Under the pieces are notes generated by a model. That model saw nothing but the letters and a program-made list of their open reading frames with translations. It was not told the origin of the DNA and searched no databases. From contig NC_074728.1 of NCBI RefSeq assembly GCF_947242115.1, forward strand, positions 18,057,542 through 18,121,541: a DNA stretch of 64,000 bases. Direction: 5' to 3'. Shown here piece by piece: positions 1-10,442 of the stretch (positions within the stretch are counted from its first letter, which is position 1; each line of letters opens with the position of its first letter). Position numbers and translations under genes: made by a program. Origin of the DNA: Biomphalaria glabrata. Taxonomy: Eukaryota; Mollusca; Gastropoda; Planorbidae.

Positions 1-690
1 CTGGTCAGAGTGTGTAGCTGCTTGTAGGTCACCACCATCTACATGTAGACTACAACGACATGTATGTGTGTGTTGGCCCTTTTAGATCCGACTTAATGTT
101 GTTGACATTTTTATTGTGACTCATTGAAAACTAGGGCGAAGACTCACTCAAAGGGATCTCTACACCAGCTCGTTTATTTTTCACTTATGATTTTGTTAGT
201 AGCTGAATATTTTCTTAAGGGCACAGTATAAGTTTGTTTTGTTACTTCGAAAGTAAACACAAGTCTTTTACCCTAACATGTGAACAAACTAAAGAGAATT
301 TACTGACTAGTTTCTTATTAACAGTAAGTATCGTTATAACGATTTTATTTGCTAAATATTCATTGTGTATGTTAAAACTAATTTCATTATTTTAATTTAT
401 ACTAGTTAGGTTAAGTTGACCCATTCTTACGGAGATCTATATAGCTGTTGTAGCCTAATTCAATTTAGTATTAGTATTATTATATTTAATTCCTCTTACT
501 TTCAAATAGCACACAGTTAATGGTCTTGTAAAGGCCTTAAGCTATTTGAAATGGAGCCATTTTGGGGCCCTTTGTAGCCTACATCCAGAAATTATGTCTG
601 TGCTAAATATTTCTTAGGACCTTAAGCAATAGAATGTGTTTTCTCTAGGTAAATCTGGCTGCAATAATACAGCACGCCACCTAGTTTGAT
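1..690. other. AT-rich sequence, no gene seen
   Basis: I see no exon, RNA gene or recognisable transposon here. The stretch is ordinary AT-rich intergenic or intronic sequence. Confidence 0.5.
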
Positions 691-693
691 TTC

Positions 694-809
694 TTGATTG
701 TACAAATGTAACACATTATCAGCATGTCTCTATGTCTCCTCGGTCTTACTGGTTGATTGTACAAATGTAACACATTATCAGCATGTCTATGTCTCCTCGG
801 TCTTACTGG
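694..809. repeat. Two-copy tandem duplication, about 57 bp
   Basis: A stretch beginning TTGTACAAATGTAACACATT occurs twice in a row with almost no difference, the second copy lacking two bases of a CT pair. It abuts the pyrimidine tract that follows. Confidence 0.8.
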
Positions 810-814
810 CTTTT

Positions 815-1118
815 CATTTGTTTCTCTCTCTCACACACAACTCTCTCATTTTCTCACGTTTGTCTCTCTGTTTCTCTTTCTCTTTCATTTTCTCTTATCT
901 TTCTCTTTTTCTTATATTCCTCTTTCACTTATATTCCTCTTTCACCTATATTTCTCTTTCTCTTATATTTCTCTTTCTCTTATAGTTCTTATTCTCTTAT
1001 AGTTCTTATTCTCGTATATTTCTTTCATTATAGTTCTCTTTCTTAAAGTTCTCTTTCTCTTCTCATTTTCTTCTCTTTCTCCTCTCTTTCTCTTATATTT
1101 TTCTTTCTCTTTCTAACG
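815..1118. repeat. Polypyrimidine (CT-rich) low-complexity tract
   Basis: About 300 bp of C and T broken by short TATA steps, with TTCTCTTTCTCTTATA-like units. Open frames across it are artefacts of this composition. Confidence 0.85.
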
Positions 1119-1322
1119 TATCCCTCCTTCAAGGCCAGTAAACCTACCTTTTCATTAACGAATGTCCGAACAACTAGACTAAGGAATGTGAATTACAATT
1201 CGGTACCTAGACGTGTGGTATTTACTTCCAATTTTTATCACTTTAGCCCAGAGGTCGACCCTTTCCCACCATGGCATCCTGTCTTAAATGATATTTGGTC
1301 TTGGTCGTAATAATTACTAAGT

Positions 1323-1690
1323 TTATGTTAACTCACTCTGTCTGTCTGTCTGTCTGGTAAAAAGGTTGAATATGTTTTTTCTCCTATTTCCCAGTCGAGG
1401 ATCAAGTTAAACATTCGCACAATTATTCATTGAACAAGACAAGACATGAATTAAAAAAAAACCCAAAAAACTATTAGTTAATTAATTGCTGGTGATTAAT
1501 TATGTTGTTTGATTTCAAAATATGGGGAACAAATGCTTACTTTTGGCACTTTTTCCTCCCCATTGTCGGATCAAGTTGAAAATTTGCATAATTTCTTATA
1601 GTGAATAACAACTCACAAATCAATCCAAAAAAAGTAACCAGATAGTTAATCATTTAGTACTAATTAATTAATTGTTTAAATAGCAGATAG
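1323..1690 (-). repeat. Two copies of a dispersed non-coding repeat (GTGCAAAGTTTCA family)
   Basis: Reversed copies of the family best seen at 23490-23690. One copy begins at ACTCACTCTGTCTGTC (the other strand of the family's CAGACAGACAG end) and a second starts near 1555. Each runs into an ATTAATTA-rich end. Confidence 0.7.
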
Positions 1691-2561
1691 GAAGCTAAAC
1701 CCTGTAATTGTCAGATAATTGGCAGTAGTTAGCGTTTTTTTCCATTGTTTTTAAAAAGTATTCTTTTTTCTATTGTTTGTTTTATGTTGGAATGAACGCC
1801 CGACATATCGGTTCCTAAACAATTCAGTCTCACTAGGGAACTATGCAGTTTTTTTTTTTTTGCTCTCTATGGATAAAGATATGATAAAGGGATATAAATC
1901 TACTACTATTGCCTTGAAATATTGATTTATAGTGTAGCTTCTAAAAAACGTTATAGGAATTTATAGTTTTATAGATGGCATAGGTTTATTGTCAACCCTG
2001 TCCTTCAAATCTCCTGAAGAATAAACGAAATTGACATTTTGGGGTGCCTATAAATAAAAAGTGTCATTGCGAGCTTTAATTTCATAAAAATTTATTGCAA
2101 AGAAAGTAGGCCTATTTTCTAATTCAAAAAAAATAATATTGACATTATGCTTATCCCTACCCAGACTAGGCCCCGCAAATGCTAGGACCGGCCCTGCTAG
2201 TAGATAACAGTCTTAAGAACTTTAAAAGGAAGGGTGTGATAATATCTTCAAAAGGAAGGATGTGCTGATATTATATGATATTACGTCATTGTTTGTTGTT
2301 TATGTTTTGTGCGAACGCAAAAGGATTAGATGGAAATAAAAATAGAGTTTCCATTGGATTGAGGAAAGATGAATAGAGGGGTAATAACTCGCGTGTGAAG
2401 TTTAATTCTGAAATTATAGACGCCAAACCCGAATAATGGACTATTCTAGCATAATTAAGAATAACTTTTGGATCAGTTATACTCGATTCTGTAAATTTTG
2501 CTTCAAGGTTAATTAGTGTAGCCATAAAATACTCGCCATTTAGATCTATTATTAGTAAAGG

Positions 2562-3070
2562 CAAGGGCGGACTGGGTGTTAAAATTGGCCCAGGCATTTC
2601 TATACCATCCGGCCCTTAAATTGTATATTAAATGAAGGACATCCATTTCTAGGTTACCTGTCATTAAGGTCATTCTGTTAAGTTTGATAATGTATCGATA
2701 ACTGATCGCATGCCTACAATGAAGATAATCGCGGATCTTTTTTAAAAAAATATAGTAGGCCTTATGATGCTTTTTAATCGCTAAAAGTGTGGGCCCTAAT
2801 AGGATGAAGGCTACTAGTAGCACTGTCTACGGATGTACCGATCTAGACTATTACATTATTTCTGAAAATGTGTTAGATTAAATTAGCATATACTGTTGAG
2901 TCTGTAAAAGATTTAAAAAAAAAACCACGACGCGCAGAGGGCCTCTTTTACAAGAAAATATTATTATTAAAAGTTTAATACGTGTTATAGTGGCATTCAT
3001 GAGGCACTTTTGGTGGCCTACCGGCCCACCGGGCATTAGCCCGATTGCCCATATGGCCAGTCCGCCCCTT
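2562..3070. mobile_element. hAT-type non-autonomous element with 8-bp target duplication
   Basis: The left end reads CAAGGGCGGACTGG and the right end is its near-exact inverse (CCAGTCCGCCCCTT). Both sides are flanked by AGTAAAGG (2554-2561 and 3071-3078), an 8-bp direct repeat as made by hAT transposases. No transposase frame is visible in the 509 bp. Confidence 0.8.
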
Positions 3071-3339
3071 AGTAAAGGTAACAAGATACCTAGAATTCGC
3101 TGTATATCATGCAGTTTTATTCGTAGCAACAAAGTTTGGAATGTAAAACTAACTTTAAAAAAAAAATTAATCTCTTTGGGAAAAAATATTTTTAAAATGT
3201 CAACAAAGTCAACGTACTGATAGACCTAGATCTAGGTTTAGTCTTTGTGATAAATTTAATCCATAAATGTTGAAAAAAAAAAAGACACCCGTTGACACTA
3301 TTTGTCAATCAAATATATTAATTTATGTATTTACAAATA

Positions 3340-3426
3340 AATTTCAAACACCCATTTGGGGGCCCCCCTAGGTGGGGGCCCGGGGGGATCTTAAAATTCT
3401 CCCCCCCCCTTAGTTACGCCACTGAT
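3340..3426. mobile_element. Remnant of a GC-rich hAT-like MITE
   Basis: Runs of G and C around CCCCTAGG and GGGCCCGGGG end in TTAGTTACGCCACTG, which resembles the right end of the complete element at 25542-25684. No matching left end was found. Confidence 0.5.
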
Positions 3427-3639
3427 GGAATGGACTGTTAAATGCTAGGCCATGATCTTACTGGCGCGGAGCTGCAATTGCCTGCGATTCTAGTTACTAG
3501 ACAAAAGAAGCCGCCAGCAAAGATCAAGAAGAACTTACAGCTCTACAAGACGAAAATACTGCTACAGACCAAACCCACCAGTACCTTAAGTGTAACTTGT
3601 GTAACTGACCTTTTTTCAAAGCGGCCATAGCAGTGCGCG

Positions 3640-3850
3640 AATCTCTCGGCGAGTGTCTTATTAGAGGCACACATATTTGTATGATGGGCCCTCGATGACA
3701 AAAGATTCTATTAAAAGCGGTAGATCGAATCTCTTTTAGTGACACGCCCGTCAATTCTTTTCTTTTGTCTTCCCATCGCTTTCTCTGTCTGCCTCTTCTT
3801 TTGCCTGGTACTGTTCCCTGTAGGAAGGTCTTTGCGTGCACCATGGACCT
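3640..3850 (-). mobile_element. LINE fragment, C-terminal end of ORF2-like protein
   Basis: The minus strand encodes LQGTVPGKRRGRQRKRWED, a stretch common near the C-terminus of mollusc non-LTR retrotransposon polymerases. It is short and the flanking frame decays. Confidence 0.7.
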
Positions 3851-4304
3851 TGTTATATGGCTATAGAGTTTTAGTTTGCGTTTTTTTTCGGCAGTAGTTT
3901 AAATCATCGTGGGGTGCAATCACCGAACTAATCCTGTCTCTAAAAAAAAAAAAACACTTTCAAGCTTAGGTCTTCTAAAATTGTGCTCAGAAAGCATAGT
4001 TGTCATCGATTTTCAGAAAGCTCTTACTGCTCTTAGTTGGCTGAAATTGTAGATTCAGAATTCAGAAAGGTCCATGAACTATTTTCTATATGCTTTTAAA
4101 GGTTTATGACAATTTCTTTTTCGTAAAATCTAATTTTGAAGTTTTTTCCTATGTAGCACGAAATAATTTATTATTATATAATAGGCTACAGTAATTCTTT
4201 GATATTGTGTCATTAACATTGATTAGAATCTAAATTTGATGATGAAAATTTCCAGTACCTTTCAAATAGGACTACTCTCTAATCATTTCCAAATTTGTAG
4301 GTAA

Positions 4305-4375
4305 GGTGGGGCTGCGTAGCCACGGAATATACTGCATTCCTCAATCTTCGGACTCGAAAAGAAAGCCTTATTATT
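4305..4375 (+). mobile_element. Small LINE 3'-end fragment
   Basis: About 70 bp matching, in the same sense, the minus-strand piece at 24110-24310 (CTGCG-AGCCACGG, then GCATTCCTCA and ACTCGAA). Confidence 0.55.
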
Positions 4376-4794
4376 ATAGTTATTGTTAGTGAGTTTTAGA
4401 CTAAATTCATTTTTTTACTAATAAAAATTATGGTTAATTTATACATTATTTGAAACGCTTATGTAGAGCACAAAATGGAACCTGCCTTTTAAAAAAAAAT
4501 CTAAACTAACAAACTTTTTTTAAAAACCCAAAATCTGTTAATAGATGAGTAGACACGAACTAAAGCTGTCACACAGAAGACTGAACGCAGAATGTCACCT
4601 ACTCAGAAGCCAGCATAAAAAGATGAGACTTCTCTTAACCAGTCTTCATGATGGATACATTGAACTCTACGGTAGTTTAAGTTGTTTTTACATGTTGCAT
4701 AAATGTACCATTTGATGGATGCTAAGTAGCCATGGGAGAGTTGAGATGTAGTTCAATTTTCTTTTACCTTCACCTATCCCTTGGTCTGTTGGAC

Positions 4795-4930
4795 CGTTGG
4801 GGCACCACTTAAGATTTTTTGACCGTCATTCTCCATTCCTTACTGTCTCTTGCCTTAGACAGAATCTCTTTCGATGGCAAGCCCATCCATTCTTTTATGA
4901 CTTCCCATCGCTATCACTACCTTATCTTAT
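4795..4930 (-). mobile_element. Small LINE fragment, antisense
   Basis: The plus strand carries CGATGGCAAGCCCATCCATTC and GACTTCCCATCGCT, the reverse of the R-x-R-K-R-W-E-D coding block seen at 3640-3850, in a decayed form. Confidence 0.5.
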
Positions 4931-4933
4931 CTT

Positions 4934-5700
4934 ATATAATACAGACGTTACTTCAAAAATGAAGATGATTACGTCCTACGCGTCATGCATTTAGTCATGC
5001 ATATTAACCAATGACTTAAATTCTGCCAAGTCACTGGTTTTCCTGGCTAGCTCAGGCAACCCATTCCATGCTCTAATAGCACCAGGGAAGAAGGAGTGTT
5101 TGTACAAATTTGTCCTAGCATATGGGACGAGGAATGTGCCTTTATCTTTGTGTCTTTCAGAGTATTTTATTAAATTTTGTTTCTTTGTTTTTGTATTTGA
5201 AGATTATGGTTCAGTTTTTTATGTATGATTGCTACTTTACTTTTGAGCCTTCTGTCCTGAAGGCTTTCTAAATTTAGTGATTTTACTAAAGGTGTTACTC
5301 TAGTCAAATGTGAATATTCGTTTGTTATGAATCGCGCTGCTCTATTTTGTGTCTGTTCCAGTTTCTTAATGTTTTCTTGAGTTGAGGGGTCCCAAACGGA
5401 GGATGCATATTCTATTATTGGCCTAACCAAGCTTAAATAACATTTTAGTTTTATGTTCTTATTTGATTTATAGAAATTTCTTTTAATAAATCCTAATGCT
5501 TTGTTTGATTTTTTTGTAGTTTCATCAATATGTGGATTCCATGATAGTTTTTCATTTATTATAACACCTAGGTATTTTGCGTTTTTAGTCTGTGTTACTG
5601 GTTTGCCATGAATAAGATAAGTTGAATTAATTTGTTTTAGTTTTTTTGTTACTCTTAACAACTGACATTTTTCTGGGTGGAAAGACATGCCTCTTCTTTT
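4934..5700 (-). mobile_element. LINE fragment: reverse transcriptase C-terminal part and 3' end
   Basis: An open stretch of 172 codons (5688-5170) reads as the thumb-to-C-terminal part of a CR1/Jockey-type LINE polymerase, with KYLGVIINEKLSW, LVRPIIEYASSVWDP and QNRAARF. The following sequence to 4934 still encodes a decayed form of the usual end (FFPGAIRAWN, LPELA). The same 3' end recurs at 63411-63720. The piece is 5'-truncated, as LINEs usually are. Confidence 0.88.
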
Positions 5701-6039
5701 TCCTGGTACTGTTCTCTGACGAAATTTAAAAATGACAAAATTTAAAACTCGAATGGAACTCTTTTGTGTTTTAAGAAATTACATATATTTAATACAGTTA
5801 AGTGCGAGCTCGTTTCTATATAAGTCATGCCTGCTTTTACGAGGTCATTGAGAGTGATTCAAATGATTATATCCTTGAGGGATTGTTTTGAAATAAGTAA
5901 TCCAACGTAGCGAATAATTGTAAATCTGTTTATTTACCCATCAATTCGTCACTAACAATTCTCTATTTTGAAGTATTTCCTTGTTTTGTTTTTGGTTGCT
6001 ATTGCAAAGCTTGTATCAACTTGTGTGTGCAAGTTATTT

Positions 6040-6410
6040 CTCACACACCCATTGACGGATCAAGCTGAAACTTCGCACAATTATTCATTAACATAAGGTC
6101 ATGAATCCATTAAAAAAAAGTAATCGATAAGAAAACTAATTACGGGTAATTCATTATTTCGTTTAAAAGCCACCATGGAAACTAGTACCTCAGCATTCAC
6201 AGATATGGCTAAATTAGTTGGGTTTAGTCCCCTTAATTTCAATAACTGTCAACGCTATTTCTCCCTCACGCAGTCTCCGATCAAAGTAATATTTTAAACA
6301 ATTATTTATTGTGCCTTACGGAACATGAATCAATAAACAACAAAAAAAAAATACTCCATTAGTCAATTAATTATTGGTATTTAATTATCTTGCTGGATAT
6401 CTGATAGTGG
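6040..6410 (-). repeat. Two reversed copies of the GTGCAAAGTTTCA dispersed repeat
   Basis: The first copy begins near CACACCCATTGACGGATCAA and contains CGCACAATTATTCATT. The second, near 6260-6400, is more decayed. They lie head to tail, like the pair at 1323-1690. Confidence 0.65.
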
Positions 6411-7181
6411 AGATTACTGTATATTATTTGTAGATATAGTTTTATAAACGGAGTGTTTGCTCTTTATATAAGCTTCATAGACATAAATAAATATAGACAC
6501 TTATTATAGACTGGCCGATAAAAGAGTTTTATTTGTGACTTTGTGTACTTTATAATACAGCTGTGTAGTTTTATTTAATCTCTAAGACTGAAGATCATGC
6601 AACTTTTTCAGAATTCGGAAATCCTACAAAAATAGATATACATGTTTTCACGTTACATGAAGTTATCTCCCTTTTCCAGTTTATATTTATTGATGTCTAT
6701 GATAAGATTTTTATATTTTGATTGTTTGGTTTTTAATCCCTACAATAGGCTACTGTATTTACTAAATGGAAATAAAATAAAGGATGGAAGTTGGTTTGAA
6801 GTTCGTTGGAAACTCAAGGGATAAATTGAAATATTTTTTTTTAAGCTGAAATTTCTCAAATAGTTGTGTGGACGTAAATTTAAGCTGATAGAGTGTCGCG
6901 CTGATAACGTTATGGGTTAGGGTTCGATTGTTTTAGCTCTTCATTTTTTAATGACAAAATACTAATGTTTAGTTCACTATTACTTTCTTTTATCCCACAT
7001 CCACAACATAAAGAAGTAAGGTTTGTTTCTTATCTTTTCATCATAATAATTTTTAAATAACTTTTTAAAATCTCCATAAAGCTACCTTTCCACTTCTGAG
7101 GTATGGACAGTTAAAAACTCTGATTAAAAAAACTGTCACAAGCGATAATTTGGAGTTTGTCTATTCTGTGGCGGACATCGC

Positions 7182-7407
7182 AAATACAGCGGAAACTAAT
7201 GAAAGGTAAGTGTTAAATACAGCAGACACTAATGAAAGGTAAGTGTTAAATACAGCAGACACTAATGAAAGGTAATTGTTAAATACAGCAGACACTAATG
7301 AAAGGTAAGTGTTAAATACAGCAGACACTAATGAAAGGTAAGTGTTAAATACAGCAGACACTAATGAAAGGTAAGTGTTAAATACAGCAGACACTAATGA
7401 AAGGTAA
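7182..7407 (+). repeat. 33-bp tandem array, about 6.8 units
   Basis: Units contain GAAAGGTAAGTGTTAAATAC and then AGCAGACACTAAT. They are nearly identical, apart from one unit with GGTAATTG and an altered last unit. The GGTAAGT inside each unit is a perfect 5' splice-site consensus. Confidence 0.95.
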
Positions 7408-7834
7408 AAGCTTCAAGGGAATCGATTGTTTTAATCCGATCTGTAGGTCTGAAATCTTTGATCAAGTGAAGAATTAAAAGAATTAAACAAATTAAAATAA
7501 TTTAATCTTTAAGAAGAATTCCTCATAAAAAGATTAAACAATACATCAAGCAGTAGTTAAAATCCAATAAATAGTTTCCAAAAAATTGACTTCATATTAA
7601 GTTTGAAACTTATTGACTTAACAGACCGATTTTTCGAACCCCGAAAAACAGCTTGCTTCCTGCTTAAACTTTTTTTCAAACCGAAGATTCAATGTTTCCT
7701 ACCTTAATCAATTTATCTTACTTTCATTAATTCACTCCTCGGCGCAGAAACTGTAAGGTACTAGAATGTTAACAAAAATGGAGGCGGAGGCGGATACACA
7801 GATGAATAAGAATAAGATGTAACATAATATTACC

Positions 7835-8780
7835 AGCACTTTGGTAGCAAGGTTATTGAAAGTAGCACTTAGGTAGCAAGGTTATTGAAAGTAGCACTTA
7901 GGTAGCAAGGTTATTGAAAGTAGCACTTAGGTAGCAAGGTTATTGAACGTAGCACTTAGGTAGCAAGGTTATTGAAAGAATAACTTAGGTAGCAAGGTTA
8001 TTGAACGTAGCACTTAGGTAGCAAGGTTATTGAAAGTAGCACTTAGGTAGCAAGGTTATTGAAAGTAGCACTTAGGTAGCAAGGTTATTGAAAGTAGCAC
8101 TTAGGTAGCAAGGTTATTGAAAGTAGCACTTAGGTAGCAAGGTTATTGAAAGTAGCACTTAGGTAGCAAGGTTATTGAAAGTAGCACTTAGGTAGCAAGG
8201 TTATTGAATGTAGCACTTAGGTAGCAAGGTTATTGAAAGTAGCACTTAGGTAGCAAGGTTATTGAAAGTAGCACTTAGGTAGCAAGGTTATGGAAAGTAG
8301 CACTTAGGTAGCAAGGTTATTGAAAGTAGCACTTTGGTAGCAAGGTTATTGAAAGTAGCACTTTGGTAGCAAGGTTATTGAAAGTAGCACTTAGGTAGCA
8401 AGGTTATTGAAAGTAGCACTTAGGTAGCAAGGTTATTGAAAGTAGCACTTAGGTAGCAAGGTTATTGAAAGTAGCACTTAGGTAGCAAGGTTATTGAAAG
8501 TAACACTTAGGTAGCAAGGTTATTGAAAGTAGCACTTAGGTAGCAAGGTTATTGAAAGTAGCACTTAGGTAGCAAAGTTATTGTAAGTAGCACTTAGGTA
8601 GCAAGGTTATTGAAAGTAGTACTTAGGTAGCAAGGTTATTGAAAGTAACACTTAGGTAGCAAGGTTATTGAAAGTAGCACTTATGTAGCAAGGTTATTGA
8701 AAGCAACACTTAGGTAGCAAGGTTATTGAAAGTAGCACTTAGGTAGCAAGGTTATTAAAAGTAGCACTTAGGTAGCAAGG
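7835..8780 (+). repeat. 29-bp tandem array, about 33 units
   Basis: The unit is AGCACTTAGGTAGCAAGG followed by TTATTGAAAGT. Copies differ by at most a few bases (for example TTTGG for TTAGG, or GAACGT). There are no unique spacers, so this is a minisatellite and not a CRISPR array. Confidence 0.97.
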
Positions 8781-8927
8781 GGGTTTGCAAAACGCCCGGG
8801 TGTTTTTTTTATAAAATATTCATTAGTTATCTAGAGAGGAAAATTCGCTCTTAAAGTCGATGAAAGGAGGTAATTTATTTTAAAATGATATATAAGGTGG
8901 TTGTAGTTTGTTTTTTTTTAATTCCAG

Positions 8928-9091
8928 AGTTCGATTGAAAAGTCTGTTACAAGTATCTAAAATAGACTGCAACGATCCAGACATAAAAAATGAAATCATG
9001 TCTCTTACTGAAGAAGAGCCGATTAGTAAAACCAAGCAGGCTTTCAGGTTCCTTCTCAAAGCTACAGGATTTGACTCCGAGCCTATCGAAG
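8928..9091 (+). CDS. Unrecognised gene, penultimate coding exon
   Basis: The exon starts after a polypyrimidine tract and CCAG and reads RLKSLLQVSKIDCNDPD, followed by TKQAFRFLLKATGFDSEPIE, up to a GT donor. It begins only about 150 bp after the 29-bp satellite array. Confidence 0.6.
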
Positions 9092-10442
9092 GTTGTGTTA
9101 TTGTTTTGTCGCTGTTTCGTTTTGTTTGATAAATTTGGGAATTTCAGAAAAGAAGATTTTTTACGACCTAGTTCAAATCTTTGGCAGGACGGCAGGAAGT
9201 GTTTTTGCATTTTCTTGTTATGTTTAGTCAGCTTAATATTTATAAATATTTTTTATAGGAGAAACAACTAGTGTACTGATGAACGAAACTAAATCAAACA
9301 CTAAAAATAGAATTAGAAATTAGATAACAATAATACATTTTATGATATATTGTTATAACTCTGGTGGCGATGTGGATAGGGGTAATTGTGTGTGTGCGTA
9401 GCGCTAGACAAACAGTCAATGTAATGAGTAGCGACGGTCAACCGCGACTAGTGACGTTTCGAAAAGGATCTGTGTCGTAAACAGTACTGAGGCCAGTTAC
9501 GTCAAATACGGTCATGTGATCATCTGTAAAAGACGCGTGACGTTTGGTCGGTTTTTAAAAGCCACCGGTGACTCTATATAGAGAGGGAAGGTGTCACAGT
9601 CAAGGCGGCTCAGTTCAGCGTGGTTCAGTACAGTTTGGTTTAGTAAGTCGCATTACGACGAGTATGACACAAAGTCACGACCTACACTCAAGTCCGGTAC
9701 AGCGAGCTCAGTGTGTGAAGTCATTCCGGAACATTTGAACCAAGTGCAAGTCCGGGACGAGGCTAAGAGGTTAGAAAAGATGATACAGCGGTACAAGAGT
9801 TGATACGGCGGTACAAGAGTTGATACGGCGGTACAAGAGTTGATACGGCGGTACAAGAGTTGATACGGCGGTACAGTTGTCAACGGTGAAATATTTCTGC
9901 AGTCAGAGTTACGTGTTGCCTATTGTACAGTATTGGCTGTGATTTATTTAAGCTTAAAGTGTTACGTTATTTTGAAGCTCAGAGTTGTCAAGTTATTTGA
10001 GTTGGTAGTGTCGTATGGTGCAGTTTACAGAGAGCCTGGAAAGTGTACTAATATTTATAAATCTTACGTATATCAATACGTATCAATACAATCGTTACTT
10101 TATTTTTTTTAAGTTTAATCATTTATTCTTAATAAAACCTAATAAAGACTTATTTGTAACGCTAGTTACCAGGCATGCCAACTATACAACGTTATATTTG
10201 TCCTTACAGATGAAGACGTCATGGATAATGAAAACTTACAGAGAAACATCCGAACATTGAAGAGAGATATCAATGGGATGTATGGCGACTTCAAAGACAC
10301 TTCAGCAGCTTTCAAATTATTGAAGGAGACATACGAGGACTCCAAAGGAAGCTTGTTTTTTCTAAGATATTTTACACTGAAGAGTAACGTGAGGGCTGTT
10401 ATACACGAAACCAAAGCAGACACTAACTATAAGATTGATTAG
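8928..10442 (+). CDS. 3' end of an unrecognised plus-strand gene, two coding exons
   Basis: Two exons (8928-9091 and 10210-10442) join in phase 1 and encode about 131 residues ending in a TAG stop. The acceptor of the first is TTCCAG|A and its donor GAAG|GTTGTG; the acceptor of the second is TTACAG|AT. The product is hydrophilic, highly charged and probably helical, with an acidic centre (SEPIEDEDVMDNEN), basic stretches, a short hydrophobic FFLRYF patch and no signal peptide or membrane span in the visible part. I recognise no family. The first exon needs an upstream exon ending in phase 2, which I could not find among the repeats between 1 and 8900. The intron is almost filled by an LTR-like insertion. 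Confidence 0.6.
9351..10159 (+). mobile_element. Solo-LTR-like insertion in the intron of the unrecognised gene
   Basis: It starts TGTTATAACTCTGGTGG and ends near TTATTTGTAAC. It shares its start, a promoter-like TATATAGAG, the GTGTCACAGTCAAG block and the CAGAGAGCCTGGA block with the better-preserved copy at 48746-49508. No internal coding part is present. It lies in the same orientation as the surrounding gene. Its outer end is less sure than its start. Confidence 0.6.
9782..9871 (+). repeat. 20-bp tandem repeat inside the LTR-like insertion
   Basis: The unit GAGTTGATACGGCGGTACAA occurs about four to five times. The copy at 48746-49508 has a single unit, so the array grew after the copies separated. 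Confidence 0.9.
10210..10442 (+). CDS. Unrecognised gene, last coding exon
   Basis: The exon starts after TCCTTACAG and runs 77 codons to TAG. It contains helix-forming charged repeats (NLQRNIRTLKRDING, AAFKLLKETYEDSKG) and ends HETKADTNYKID. The open frame, acceptor and codon use look like real coding sequence. Confidence 0.6.

Noticed and set aside
698-1046. Ser/Phe/Leu-rich open frames
   Set aside because: Produced by the CT-rich tract; three overlapping frames are open at once, as expected from composition.
7161-8780. Possible CRISPR-like arrays
   Set aside because: Units follow each other directly with no unique spacers, and the context is eukaryotic; these are minisatellites.
9591-9883. 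Open frames on both strands within the LTR-like block
   Set aside because: They are inside the insertion, partly in the 20-bp repeat, and match no LTR-element protein.
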